From Pseudomonadota bacterium (GTDB lineage Bacteria > Pseudomonadota > Alphaproteobacteria > Micropepsales > Micropepsaceae), in NCBI GenBank assembly GCA_021804785.1, contig JAJZGY010000001.1:124001-188000 (forward strand): 64,000 nt of DNA, given 5' to 3'. Positions 18,259 to 28,659 of this stretch are shown one piece after another (positions within the stretch are counted from its first letter, which is position 1; every line of letters starts with the position of its first letter). A program made the translations under genes and the position numbers. Under the pieces are notes generated by a model. That model was not told the origin of the DNA and searched no databases. It was given only the letters and a program-made list of their open reading frames with translations.

Positions 18259-19659
18259 CTAGATGTGCAAAGCTTCCTTATCAGAATCTAGCACTGCTTC
18301 GTGCAACATCTCGGACAGAGTCGGGTGGGGAAAGATCACCGTCTTCAAATCACTATCTGTGGCCTCAAGAGTACGAGCTATGGCATAACCTTGAATAAGT
18401 TCGGTGACCTCTGCGCCAATCATGTGTGCGCCTAACAGTTCGCCAGAGTTGGCATCAAACACCGTCTTGATAAGTCCGTCCGGTTCACCCATGGCAATCG
18501 CCTTGCCATTGCCGACAAATGGGAAGCGTCCGACTTTGACATCGTATCCCGAAATTTTCGCATTAGCTTCGGTCATGCCAACGCTGGCGATCTGCGGATA
18601 ACAATAAGTGCAGCCCGGCACTCTACTTGTGTCCAGAGGATGAGTGTCAGACATTCCCGCGATGCGTTCAGCCACAATGACGCCCTCGTGCATGCCCTTG
18701 TGGGCCAACCAAGGCGGGCCGACAATATCTCCAATCGCCCATATTCCGGGCACATGTGTCGCGCCCCAGCGATCAGTAACAATATGGGTACGCTCAACCT
18801 TTACGCCGACATTTTCAAGACCTAGATTTTCCACATTCCCAACGATTCCGACCGCAAGTATGACGCGGTCAACTGTCAATGTTTGCGTCTTGCCATCCTT
18901 GTCTTTCAGCGTCGCAGTAACATCGTCGCTGCCTTTGATAAGTTCATCGACAGTCGTATTCGTAGCAATAACCATGCCTTGTTTTTTAAAGGATTTTTCG
19001 GCGAGCGCTGAAATTTCCGCATCTTCCACAGGGAGAATGCGGTCCAAAACCTCAACTACGGTGACTTCACTACCCAGCGTTCTATAAAAGCTCGCGAACT
19101 CTATGCCGATCGCACCAGATCCAACGACTAGGAGACGACGCGGAAGCGACTCGGGTACCATGGCCTCGCGATAGGTCCATACCAGTTTTCTGTCTGGTTC
19201 CAATCCCTTCATCGTTCTGGCACGAGCCCCACTAGCAATCACAATATTTTTTGCTGTCAGATGGTTGACGGACGTGCCATTTCTGACTTCCACCTTTCCT
19301 GCAGCCTCAATTCGTCCTTCCCCGGAAATCACTTTTATCTTGTGCTTTTTCATCAAAAAGGAGACGCCGCTGGACAATCTCTGCGCAACTGCCCTTGAAC
19401 GGGCAACGATTTTTCCAAGATCAAATTTTACTCCTGACGCTGAAACGCCAAACTCCTCCATTCGTTGCATCAGATGGAAAATCTCGCTTGATCGCAGCAA
19501 AGCTTTGGTAGGGATGCAGCCCCAATTGAGACAAATGCCGCCAAGCTCATCACGCTCAATGATCGTCGTTTTGAAGCCAAGCTGTGCGCAACGAATTGCA
19601 CAGACATATCCGGCCGGACCGCTTCCTATAACAACAACATCAAAACTGTCAGACATCAA
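18259..19659 (-). CDS. lpdA: Dihydrolipoyl dehydrogenase (E3)
   Basis: A 466-residue FAD disulfide oxidoreductase that reoxidises dihydrolipoyl groups of the pyruvate dehydrogenase complex with NAD+. The FAD motif GSGPAGYVCA begins near residue 12. The redox disulfide is C43/C48 (GGICLNWGC), and the active-site base is H445 (HPTLSE) with E450. It is the last gene of the eno-ftsB-pdh series, 12 bases after the DUF3667 gene. It could also serve 2-oxoglutarate dehydrogenase. Confidence 0.96.
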   Translation of the reverse strand: MMSDSFDVVVIGSGPAGYVCAIRCAQLGFKTTIIERDELGGICLNWGCIPTKALLRSSEIFHLMQRMEEFGVSASGVKFDLGKIVARSRAVAQRLSSGVSFLMKKHKIKVISGEGRIEAAGKVEVRNGTSVNHLTAKNIVIASGARARTMKGLEPDRKLVWTYREAMVPESLPRRLLVVGSGAIGIEFASFYRTLGSEVTVVEVLDRILPVEDAEISALAEKSFKKQGMVIATNTTVDELIKGSDDVTATLKDKDGKTQTLTVDRVILAVGIVGNVENLGLENVGVKVERTHIVTDRWGATHVPGIWAIGDIVGPPWLAHKGMHEGVIVAERIAGMSDTHPLDTSRVPGCTYCYPQIASVGMTEANAKISGYDVKVGRFPFVGNGKAIAMGEPDGLIKTVFDANSGELLGAHMIGAEVTELIQGYAIARTLEATDSDLKTVIFPHPTLSEMLHEAVLDSDKEALHI

Positions 19660-19671
19660 AGGCTCCGATGA

Positions 19672-20856
19672 TCACGATTCCAAAGCGCTCACTGTTGCTA
19701 CTATGAAGAGTGCCGGAACGAAAATGATAAAAAAGTAGATGACCGAAACGCTAAAAAATTTCAGAGACGTTTTGATCCAACTCTGCCCATAAAAGCGCTT
19801 CATCGCGAGCAGCATGTAAATCCCAACGGCAGCAAACGCAAACCACCCGAGTTCAAGCTGAACCCCAACGCTCGTTAATACTGCGACTAGCGTGAGGACG
19901 ATAAATACAAAGCTATGTAGATTTAGTGAGAAGACAAGATGATCTACAAAGTAAAAGTCTCGACGGATACCTAGGTAAAATAGGGCAAGCAATGCCGCAA
20001 AGATTGGCAGGAGCAAAAATAGCGCACGCGGTATCCAGGTCATCAAGGGGCCATTTACTGCGTCTGGATCACGCTCAAGGACCAAGGTGGCTCGCTGCGC
20101 ATGACCCAAAATCCAGTCACCAATGCCCCATTCAGATTTCTGCGTTGCCAAAGAGGTCTGTTCCCGCTTGAGACGGAGTCTAGCCTGGGCAAGAAATTTC
20201 TTGGTTTCTGCTGACAGCTTTGGAGCTGGCGTGTCTTTGCGCACAAAGAAATCCGCTTGTAAGCTTGGAATCATGGCCTGGCCCTTGGTGCCGACAATGT
20301 AGATGTTGTCATGGCCAGTGCCCCTGCTTGGTAGCTGCAATGGCAGCTTATCTTTACGGGCCGCGCTTCGTACTTTAGCAAACGCCGAATGTGTCTTGTT
20401 TTCTATGCTGACCAGTCGGGATGCGATTTGAGCGCGCAGTGCCGGCGTCATAGGACGTCCAATGATCTCAAGTCGCATCAAAGCAACACCTGTAGCGCCG
20501 AGCGTCAGGAAAAACAGTAGTGTCGCGAAGAAGTATAGACGTATCGGTGGAACATAGCGACGTAGACGCCCTTCGCGAAAGGCACAGGACAGTTCCCCGG
20601 GACGAAAGATCAAAGCGTTCGCGGTACGTAGGATACGACTGTCGAAGCTGAGTACGTCTTCGATCAGATCATGCAGGAGTCGTGCGAGCGAGCGACGGTG
20701 TGTATCACGCTCCTCACCACAGTCAGAGCAGAAGTGACTCGAAAATTTGGTGCCGCAATTGCCACAGAATTCTCGATGCGACGGTCCGGAAAAATTGGAC
20801 GCTTCAATCGCATCTTCCTTTGCTACACCCTCCAAGCCGTCAGCGTCGCTGCCCAT
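19672..20856 (-). CDS. DUF3667 family membrane protein with zinc ribbon
   Basis: A 394-residue protein of unknown function. An N-terminal zinc ribbon has C31, C34, C43 and C46 (CGNCG...CSDCG). It is followed by the family segment around DVLSFDSRILRTANAL and PGELSCAFREG, then YVPPIRLYFFATLLFFL as the first membrane span. A long soluble stretch (about 130-265) separates it from three to four C-terminal membrane spans. It lies between pdhC and lpdA with 12-24-base gaps, so it is transcribed with the pyruvate dehydrogenase genes. No role in that complex is known. It may be a membrane-remodelling or anchoring protein, but this is a guess. Confidence 0.82.
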   Translation of the reverse strand: MGSDADGLEGVAKEDAIEASNFSGPSHREFCGNCGTKFSSHFCSDCGEERDTHRRSLARLLHDLIEDVLSFDSRILRTANALIFRPGELSCAFREGRLRRYVPPIRLYFFATLLFFLTLGATGVALMRLEIIGRPMTPALRAQIASRLVSIENKTHSAFAKVRSAARKDKLPLQLPSRGTGHDNIYIVGTKGQAMIPSLQADFFVRKDTPAPKLSAETKKFLAQARLRLKREQTSLATQKSEWGIGDWILGHAQRATLVLERDPDAVNGPLMTWIPRALFLLLPIFAALLALFYLGIRRDFYFVDHLVFSLNLHSFVFIVLTLVAVLTSVGVQLELGWFAFAAVGIYMLLAMKRFYGQSWIKTSLKFFSVSVIYFFIIFVPALFIVATVSALES

Positions 20857-20880
20857 GCTGCCCTCCGTGACGGCACACCC

Positions 20881-22272
20881 TTACAGCAACATCGCGGCCG
20901 GATCTTCGAGAAACATCTTGAGAACCGAAAGAAACCGCGCGCCCGTAGCACCGTCGACAACCCTATGATCACAGGATAGCGTCAAAGTCATTATAGTGGC
21001 AGTTTCTATCTTACCATCACGCACGATCGGTCGAGCTTCTCCTGCACCTACAGCCAGAATGGCTGCATGTGGGGGGTTAATTACAGCGGTGAACTGTTTG
21101 ATGCCAAACATTCCTAGATTGGAGATGGCGAAAGTGCCGCCTTCAAATTCCTGAGGTTTGAGCTGCTTTGTCCGTGCACGCTCGGCCAGTTCTTTTATCG
21201 AATTCGAGATAGTTAGGAGACCTAGGTCTTCAGCATTTGAAACGATCGGCGTGATCAGTCCGAAGTCGAGCGCCACCGCAACACCGATATTGGCATGACG
21301 GTGTCGTAGGACCGCTTCCTCAGTCCAGCTGGCATTGACTTCAGGCACCCGCTTGAGTGCCAGCGCCGACGCTTTGACAATGAAATCGTTTACGGAAAGT
21401 TTGTAAGCACTTGGTCCCTTCGGCGATTGCGCATTGAGATTGGCGCGAATCTTCAGTAAAGCGCCAATATCGCAGTCGATCGTCAGGTAAAAATGAGGAA
21501 TCAACGAGGCTGCAGAAGACAGACGCCGGGCGATCGACTTGCGCATGGCATCATGAGGTACAAGCTCATAATCCTCGGCCTTGAAGAACAGCTTCGCGTC
21601 GGGAAGCGGCGCCACACCAGACATGCCAATGCTCTTGGCAGCAGCTGCAGTTGGGCTGCCCGCTGCCTGCACGGTGACCGGCGTGGGCCCGGCAGCTCGC
21701 GCAGCTTCGACATCCGACTTGACTATGCGGCCACGCGGACCAGTTCCTGCCACTGTACTCAGGTCAATCCCAATTTGCGCCGCAATACGACGCGCCAGAG
21801 GCGACGCCATAATTCGTGCCTTGGTGTCTGCCTCCTCCTTCACGATTGTGGCCTTTTGTGGCGTCGCAGCAGAAGGTGCGAGTTGCACAGGCTGCCCGGA
21901 GTGGTCAAGCGTACGAGGTACCGCGCCATGCTTGGCACTAGCAGGTGGCTTATTTGCCTCCGTTGCGACGGCGACCTTGATCGAAGCCATTGCAGAGGAA
22001 ATGGAGTTTGTACCCTTAACCCCAGCCTCTTCCTCATTGTCGAGCAGCGCGATGGGCTGATTGACCTTAACCCCCTCGCTGCCCTCTGGTACCAGGATTT
22101 TTGCTATTCGACCCTCGTCAACCGCCTCAAACTCCATGGTCGCCTTGTCGGTTTCAATTTCGGCAATGACGTCACCAGCGTGAACTTCATCACCCTCCTT
22201 GACGAGCCATTTGGCGAGCTTGCCCTCTTCCATGGTGGGAGACAGGGCTGGCATTAGGATATTCGTGGACAC
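20881..22272 (-). CDS. pdhC: Pyruvate dehydrogenase complex E2 (dihydrolipoamide acetyltransferase)
   Basis: A 463-residue E2. One lipoyl domain lies at about 1-78 with lipoylation lysine in ETDKATM. Then comes an Ala/Pro linker, a peripheral subunit-binding domain ([16 protein letters not shown]) and the catalytic CoA-acetyltransferase domain ending with the DHRVVDG motif. It transfers acetyl groups to CoA and forms the core of the complex. The GTG at 22272 is chosen because GGAG sits seven bases upstream and the product then begins directly with the lipoyl domain; it lies one base after the stop of the GFA gene. The lipoyl domain is nearly identical to that fused to E1 beta. Confidence 0.96.
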   Translation of the reverse strand: MSTNILMPALSPTMEEGKLAKWLVKEGDEVHAGDVIAEIETDKATMEFEAVDEGRIAKILVPEGSEGVKVNQPIALLDNEEEAGVKGTNSISSAMASIKVAVATEANKPPASAKHGAVPRTLDHSGQPVQLAPSAATPQKATIVKEEADTKARIMASPLARRIAAQIGIDLSTVAGTGPRGRIVKSDVEAARAAGPTPVTVQAAGSPTAAAAKSIGMSGVAPLPDAKLFFKAEDYELVPHDAMRKSIARRLSSAASLIPHFYLTIDCDIGALLKIRANLNAQSPKGPSAYKLSVNDFIVKASALALKRVPEVNASWTEEAVLRHRHANIGVAVALDFGLITPIVSNAEDLGLLTISNSIKELAERARTKQLKPQEFEGGTFAISNLGMFGIKQFTAVINPPHAAILAVGAGEARPIVRDGKIETATIMTLTLSCDHRVVDGATGARFLSVLKMFLEDPAAMLL

Positions 22273-22273
22273 G

Positions 22274-22666
22274 CTAGCTCTCCAGCGGCTTAAGCTTCGC
22301 CGCGCTTTTACCCCAATGGCGGCCATCAAAGGGTGTGGTTATGACCGAGGTAAAATCAAACCCCTCCAAACAGCGATAATTCACTGAAAAACCGTCTGGA
22401 TGGGAACGTGGCACATAGAAGGATTTAATTCCACAGCACGAACAAAACAGGTGTTTGGCACTATGTGTGGCGAACGTATAGGTGGTTAGGATGCCCTCGC
22501 CACGCACAAGACGAAATTGAGATTTAGGCACAATGAGATGCAAAAAACCGGTCATACAACAGATCGAGCAATTACACTCCAGAAGTTCGATCTCTTCCGC
22601 GGTTTGAACCTCAAAGGCTACCGCACCACAATGACAGCCTCCCTTCTTCCAAGATATCTCCGCCAC
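22274..22666 (-). CDS. GFA/CENP-V family zinc protein
   Basis: A 130-residue single-domain protein with the zinc-binding cysteine sets of the GFA family: [19 protein letters not shown] and [10 protein letters not shown]. The founding member (Gfa) binds glutathione and was linked to formaldehyde handling; most relatives have no proven function. It is embedded between pdhB (3 bases) and pdhC (1 base), so it is translated within the pyruvate dehydrogenase operon. This is an unusual place, and a role in handling a thiol adduct or aldehyde by-product is only speculation. Confidence 0.92.
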   Translation of the reverse strand: MAEISWKKGGCHCGAVAFEVQTAEEIELLECNCSICCMTGFLHLIVPKSQFRLVRGEGILTTYTFATHSAKHLFCSCCGIKSFYVPRSHPDGFSVNYRCLEGFDFTSVITTPFDGRHWGKSAAKLKPLES

Positions 22667-22669
22667 GAT

Positions 22670-24064
22670 TCACCTTCGATAGCAAACCGCCTTAACCGCA
22701 TCGATCACGTCTTCCACGGTTGGCAGCGCGAGTTTCTCAAGACTGGCCGCATATGGCATGGGAACGTCCTTGCCGGTTACCTTCATCGGTGGCGCATCAA
22801 GCCAATCGAAGGCTTCCTGGGACACGGTTGCGGCGATCTCTGAGCCGATTGAGCAAATGGGCCAACCCTGCTCCACCGTAACAATGCGATTGGTCTTTCT
22901 CACGCTTGCAAGTACGGTGGACGTATCGAGCGGACGCAAACTGCGTAGATCAATCAATTCTGCATCTATCCCATCTTGAGCAAGCTTTTCCGCTGCTTCC
23001 AGTATCAGTCCCACACTGATCGAGTGGGCCACAAGCGTGACATCGTGGCCAGTCTTAATTACACGGGCCTTACCGATGGGAATCACGTAGTCTTCAAGAA
23101 CAGGAACCGGAAAGCTGCGACCGTACACGATTTCATTCTCAAGTACGATGACCGGGTTAGGATCACGAATTGCTGCCTTGAGAAGTCCCTTTGCGTCTGC
23201 GGCAAAATAGGGCGCAACCACTTTTATGCCCGGTATGTGAGCGTACCAACTCGAGTAATCCTGGCTGTGCTGGGCCGCCACTCGTGAAGCGGGGCCGTTT
23301 GGGCCACGAAATACAATCGGGCAGTGCATTTGACCACCTGACATATATCGAGTCTTGGCGGCTGAATTGATGATCTGGTCGACCGCCTGCATAGCAAAGT
23401 TCCAGGTCATAAATTCAACTATGGGCCGCAATCCCGCAAACGCTGCGCCAACCCCTAACCCGGTAAATCCATGTTCGGTGATTGGCGTATCGATCACGCG
23501 TTCAGCCCCAAATTCCTCCAATAATCCCTGACTTATCTTGTACGCCCCCTGATACTGGGCGACCTCTTCACCCATTAGAAATACGCTGTCATCACGGCGC
23601 ATCTCTTCGGCCATAGCGTCACGCAGTGCTTCGCGCACCGTCATCGTGACAAATTCCGTACCCGCTGGAACCTCAGGTTCCGCAAGCGCCGCAACCGGCG
23701 CAATTGGCACAGGTTTCGCCATCGTGGGTGCGGGAGGTGCACTGATTTGCTTCGAACCGGCTGCTGACTTGCCTTCTCCGTTGGGGGTGCCTGGCACAGC
23801 GGTGCCGGGATTGAGCGCTTCTTCGCTTCCGAGCAAGGTTGCGATAGGTTGATTGACCTTCACCCCTTCACTACCTTCCGGAACCAGGATTTCGGTGATA
23901 CGCCCCTCATCAACGGCTTCGAATTCCATCGTCGCCTTGTCGGTTTCAATCTCCGCTAGAATGTCACCTGGATGGACTTCGTCCCCTTCCTTGACGAGCC
24001 ACTTGGCGAGTTTGCCCTCTTCCATCGTTGGCGAGAGAGCTGGCATAAGAATTTGGCTAGCCAT
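22670..24064 (-). CDS. pdhB: Pyruvate dehydrogenase E1 component beta subunit with N-terminal lipoyl domain
   Basis: A 464-residue E1 beta. A lipoyl domain (about 1-78, lysine in ETDKATM) precedes a Pro/Ala linker and the transketolase-type pyrimidine and C-terminal domains (about 140-464; [31 protein letters not shown]). With E1 alpha it decarboxylates pyruvate and acetylates lipoyl groups. A lipoyl-bearing E1 beta is known from Alphaproteobacteria. Its ATG shares one base with the stop of pdhA, which implies translational coupling and equal subunit output. Confidence 0.96.
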   Translation of the reverse strand: MASQILMPALSPTMEEGKLAKWLVKEGDEVHPGDILAEIETDKATMEFEAVDEGRITEILVPEGSEGVKVNQPIATLLGSEEALNPGTAVPGTPNGEGKSAAGSKQISAPPAPTMAKPVPIAPVAALAEPEVPAGTEFVTMTVREALRDAMAEEMRRDDSVFLMGEEVAQYQGAYKISQGLLEEFGAERVIDTPITEHGFTGLGVGAAFAGLRPIVEFMTWNFAMQAVDQIINSAAKTRYMSGGQMHCPIVFRGPNGPASRVAAQHSQDYSSWYAHIPGIKVVAPYFAADAKGLLKAAIRDPNPVIVLENEIVYGRSFPVPVLEDYVIPIGKARVIKTGHDVTLVAHSISVGLILEAAEKLAQDGIDAELIDLRSLRPLDTSTVLASVRKTNRIVTVEQGWPICSIGSEIAATVSQEAFDWLDAPPMKVTGKDVPMPYAASLEKLALPTVEDVIDAVKAVCYRR

Positions 24065-25068
24065 CAGGCATAAACGTCCGTGTAAAGTTCGTCAGGATCG
24101 GGTTCAGGGCTTTCTGCAGCGAACTCCGCTGCAGTATTGACAATCAGTCGGATTTGTCGATCCACCGCCTTCAGACCATCCGCATCAAGCTGGCCGCGCT
24201 GAATCAATTTCTGTCCAAAATGCTCGATTGGATCGCGCTTTTCGCGCACCTCATTTACCTCTTCGCGCGAACGGTACTTCGCCGGATCCGACATGGAATG
24301 GCCACGATAGCGATAGGTTTGCATTTCAAGGATGATGGGACCATTGCCTTCGCGACACCAGGTAATTGCGTGCTTGGCAGCCGCATGCACCGCTTCCACA
24401 TCCATGCCATCGACCTGCTCACCGGGAATGCCGAATGACGCCCCCCGATTATAAAAGTGTTTGTCAGCACTGGCGCGATTGACACTTGTTCCCATCGCGT
24501 ACTGGTTATTTTCGACGATGTAAACGATGGGCAACTTCCAGAGCTCTGCCATGTTGAAACTTTCGTAGACCTGGCCCTGGTTAGCCGCACCATCACCGAA
24601 ATAGGTCAGGCACACCCCAGTGGATTTGCGATAGCGATTGGCAAAAGCAAGCCCGGTCCCCAGCGGCACCTGTGCTCCGACAATGCCGTGGCCGCCGTAG
24701 AAGCGTTTCTCCGTGCTGAACATGTGCATCGAGCCACCCTTGCCCTTTGAGTAGCCAGTGATGCGCCCCGCCAATTCGGCCATCACGCCTTTCGGATCCA
24801 TCCCGGCAGCCAGCATATGTCCGTGGTCACGATAGGCAGTGATTATCTGGTCGCTTTCTCCGACACAGGCCTGCATGCCAACTACAACCGCTTCTTGCCC
24901 GATATAAAGATGGCAGAAGCCACCAATCAGGCCCATTCCGTAGAGCTGGCCAGCCTTTTCCTCGAAACGACGGATGAGCAACATGTCACGGTAAAGCCGC
25001 GCTGCAGTGTCCGCATCCAGCGCCGGCGGCGTCGGAGGGGGGGCAGTGGTCGGCGTGGCATCAGCCAT
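24064..25068 (-). CDS. pdhA: Pyruvate dehydrogenase E1 component alpha subunit
   Basis: A 334-residue E1 alpha. The thiamine diphosphate motif starts with GDGAANQG and ends at about ENNQYAMG. The conserved loop [13 protein letters not shown] carries the region phosphorylated in mitochondria. The ATG at 25068 is chosen because AGGAG lies upstream and the product starts with a Pro/Thr-rich lead typical of the family; the frame stays open to 25134. It is the first pdh gene, preceded by ftsB on the same strand with a 113-base gap that could hold a promoter. Confidence 0.96.
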   Translation of the reverse strand: MADATPTTAPPPTPPALDADTAARLYRDMLLIRRFEEKAGQLYGMGLIGGFCHLYIGQEAVVVGMQACVGESDQIITAYRDHGHMLAAGMDPKGVMAELAGRITGYSKGKGGSMHMFSTEKRFYGGHGIVGAQVPLGTGLAFANRYRKSTGVCLTYFGDGAANQGQVYESFNMAELWKLPIVYIVENNQYAMGTSVNRASADKHFYNRGASFGIPGEQVDGMDVEAVHAAAKHAITWCREGNGPIILEMQTYRYRGHSMSDPAKYRSREEVNEVREKRDPIEHFGQKLIQRGQLDADGLKAVDRQIRLIVNTAAEFAAESPEPDPDELYTDVYA

Positions 25069-25181
25069 GGCAGGACAACTCCTGAATATGACAAAGTGAT
25101 GCGGGGCGGACCGCCGCGCCTTGTGACAAGCCAAACATCATTTGGCAAGCCATGACGTTTTGTCACTCTGTCACATGCCTC

Positions 25182-25502
25182 TCAATGTATGGCACTTCGA
25201 GGGACCGCAACCTGCCCCGGTATACCTTCCATCAACTGGTTGCGCGCCACCTCCTCAAGCATATCTGGATCCACTGAACCAGGTTCCAGCAAATGAATGC
25301 GCTGCTGCAGGCGCTTCCGATGGGCAACTAAGGATGCCAGCTGGGCATGTCTGATATGCAGACGGGCACGAACTGCGCCAAGTTCCTCAAGTCCTCGAGG
25401 GCCATTAAGCGTAGACCAAATAAAATAGGCGCTGAAGGCAATACAAATTGCCGGCACGATCATCGCCGCAATCAAGCTCGAAACACTGTGTCGAATCTGC
25501 AT
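25182..25502 (-). CDS. ftsB: FtsB/DivIC-type septum formation initiator
   Basis: A 106-residue bitopic protein: a short cytoplasmic lead, a membrane span at about 9-29, then a coiled coil (about 38-72) and a tail with EEVARNQLMEG. This matches the divisome protein FtsB, which joins FtsL and FtsQ to activate septal wall synthesis. Its place between enolase and pdhA is the usual one in Alphaproteobacteria, which strengthens the call for such a short, divergent sequence. Confidence 0.85.
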   Translation of the reverse strand: MQIRHSVSSLIAAMIVPAICIAFSAYFIWSTLNGPRGLEELGAVRARLHIRHAQLASLVAHRKRLQQRIHLLEPGSVDPDMLEEVARNQLMEGIPGQVAVPRSAIH

Positions 25503-25557
25503 AACATCAAGGAATCACTTGTGATTCCAACCGTCAAGCAAAAATAGGTTAACGCCA

Positions 25558-25779
25558 TCAACCCGCATTTTCAGCAACAAGGCGCGCGATTGTGTCCACG
25601 CCATCCGGCGAATGGATCCAGTCCTCAGCGGCCTTCAGAGATGGAAAATTCTGGGCCGCCCTAAGCGGACGGACACGTCCCTCAACCGGGACCAGAACTT
25701 CGAAGGTTCCCGCGAAGCGCTGGTCCTTAGTTGCTGCGGCAAAGGGTTGCGGCATTTCTTTTTTCTTTTTCATAGCCAT
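25558..25779 (-). CDS. Small conserved-looking hypothetical protein
   Basis: A 73-residue soluble protein with a lysine-rich N-terminus and a compact remainder (FEVLVPVEGRVRPLRAAQ, then AEDWIHSPDGVDTIARL). I do not recognise the family. The ATG at 25779 has GAGG about ten bases upstream; a second ATG follows two codons later. It sits 39 bases after enolase and 55 before ftsB on the same strand, so it is probably expressed with them. The pattern of strands and a final helix suggests a small domain, perhaps nucleic-acid or protein binding. Confidence 0.6.
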   Translation of the reverse strand: MAMKKKKEMPQPFAAATKDQRFAGTFEVLVPVEGRVRPLRAAQNFPSLKAAEDWIHSPDGVDTIARLVAENAG

Positions 25780-25818
25780 AACCGATTTTCCTCAGAAAAC
25801 ACTTTCAATTGACATAGG

Positions 25819-27123
<1,305 letters not shown>

Positions 27124-27238
27124 CTAGGCGATCGCCGCCAGGGCTTCAAGCACCAGTAAACAAGGCTAGTCGCGCAACAAGGCGCCGCCGCCCCGCCCGA
27201 CTCACTGTAAGCTCCCGCAGATACCTGGGAGGAGTGCC

Positions 27239-27652
27239 ATGAGCGACTTCGCAACGCCTGACATGCTTTACACAGCCCTCGTCACCATGCTGACTGTGGT
27301 GCTGTTCTTCTATACCGGGGTTCTGGTCGGCCGCATGCGCGGCAAGCATGCTATCAAGGCACCGGCGATGACTGGTCATCCCGAGTTTGAACGGGCGGTT
27401 CGCGTCCAGATGAATACGCTGGAAAATGCTGTTGCGTTCATACCAGCACTGTGGGTGTCCGCGATCTGGTTCGGAGGATATATCCCCGCTGTTGCTGGTG
27501 GTGTCTGGCTGCTCGGGCGCATCCTTTACATGTTTGGCTATATGTCTGCGCCAGAAAAGCGCAGCACCGGATTTCTCATTCAATCTCTTGGGCTGGTTGT
27601 CTTAATCGTTCTGGGTTTCTGGGGCGTCATCCATACCTTTCTGATGATCTGA
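27239..27652 (+). CDS. MAPEG family membrane protein
   Basis: A 137-residue protein with about four hydrophobic helices and the MAPEG (eicosanoid/glutathione transferase) pattern FERAVRVQMNTLENAVAFIPALW, which includes the conserved R-x-Q-x-N-x-E motif. Bacterial members are inner-membrane proteins, some with glutathione transferase or peroxidase activity; the substrate here is unknown. It stands alone on the plus strand between enolase and kdsA. Confidence 0.9.
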   Translation: MSDFATPDMLYTALVTMLTVVLFFYTGVLVGRMRGKHAIKAPAMTGHPEFERAVRVQMNTLENAVAFIPALWVSAIWFGGYIPAVAGGVWLLGRILYMFGYMSAPEKRSTGFLIQSLGLVVLIVLGFWGVIHTFLMI

Positions 27653-27673
27653 ATTCAGCCGTCGGCCCAGAAG

Positions 27674-28534
27674 TTATGCTGCGCCAGCGTGCGCCTTGAC
27701 GATCCGATCGATCGCTGTCAGTTCGGCAAGAAGTTTGGGAACGTCCTTTAAGTGAAGCATATTTGGTCCATCGGATGGGGCATGGTCGGGATCTTGATGG
27801 ACCTCCATGAAAACTCCAGCGACTCCAGCTGCCACCGCGGCACGGGCAATGTAAGGCGCCATTTCGCGGTTTCCCCCCGATGAACTGCCCTGTCCGCCAG
27901 GCTTTTGTACGGCGTGGGTTGCATCGATGATTACCGGGGCACCATAAGAAGCCATCACCGGCAATCCCGTCATGTCGACAATTAGTGTATTGTAACCAAA
28001 GCTCGTTCCGCGCTCTGTCAACATTACGTTTGAATTGCCCGCATTCGTGATTTTACTAATCACATTCTTCATATCCCACGGTGCAAGAAATTGGCCTTTC
28101 TTTACGTTAACCGCCTTTCCTGTTTGTGCGGCGGCGACCAAAAGGTCCGTTTGACGGCACAGAAATGCCGGGATCTGCAGTATATCCACGACCTCGGCAA
28201 CTGATGAACACTGCGCACGCTCATGCACATCCGTCAGGACTGCAAGCCCTAAACTTTCACGTATTTCAGCAAAGATCGGCAGTGACGATTTTAGGCCCAG
28301 CCCCCTCTGGGCATCGCTGGCCGTGCGGTTCGCTTTATCGAAACTTGTTTTGTAAACAAGTCCTACGCCCGCCTGAGCCGCCATTTCCTTCAGGGCACTA
28401 GCAATCTCAAGAGCATGCGCCCTGCTTTCAAGCTGACAGGGGCCGGCAATCAGCGCGATGGGGCCCTTGTTGTCAAAGCGGGCGCTGGCAACTGACACTT
28501 GCGAATTTGGCAATTGGGGTTTGGTAGGGGTCAT
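27674..28534 (-). CDS. kdsA: 3-deoxy-8-phosphooctulonate synthase (KDO-8-P synthase)
   Basis: A 286-residue class I/II DAHP-family aldolase that condenses phosphoenolpyruvate with arabinose 5-phosphate, giving the KDO precursor for lipopolysaccharide. Typical stretches are IAGPCQLESRAHALE, YKTSFDKANR, DVHERAQ, QIPAFLCRQTDL, NVKKGQFLAPWDM and FMEVHQDPDHAPSDGPN. The Asn in KKGQF-type context (NVKKG) fits the metal-independent class. It shows that the organism has a KDO-containing outer membrane. Enolase lies upstream beyond the MAPEG gene. Confidence 0.97.
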   Translation of the reverse strand: MTPTKPQLPNSQVSVASARFDNKGPIALIAGPCQLESRAHALEIASALKEMAAQAGVGLVYKTSFDKANRTASDAQRGLGLKSSLPIFAEIRESLGLAVLTDVHERAQCSSVAEVVDILQIPAFLCRQTDLLVAAAQTGKAVNVKKGQFLAPWDMKNVISKITNAGNSNVMLTERGTSFGYNTLIVDMTGLPVMASYGAPVIIDATHAVQKPGGQGSSSGGNREMAPYIARAAVAAGVAGVFMEVHQDPDHAPSDGPNMLHLKDVPKLLAELTAIDRIVKAHAGAA

Positions 28535-28645
28535 GCCGCTTTATAGCATGCCAACTGGGCAGGGGCAGGAGAAGATGGTTCACCCTCCGTTCATTTCCAC
28601 CCATGCAGCATGGTCACGACGTCACAGCTCAGGTTGTGCCCTAAA

Positions 28646-28658
28646 GGAGAATTTCTCC
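28646..28658 (+). promoter_or_regulatory. Palindrome covering the ribosome binding site of the RcnB-like gene
   Basis: GGAGAA (28646-28651) and TTCTCC (28653-28658) are perfect inverted arms around one base, directly before ATG 28660. The Shine-Dalgarno GGAG would be paired in a small hairpin (GGAG/CTCC, five-base loop), which could damp translation. It could also be chance, as the stem is only four pairs. Confidence 0.35.
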
Positions 28659-28659
28659 G

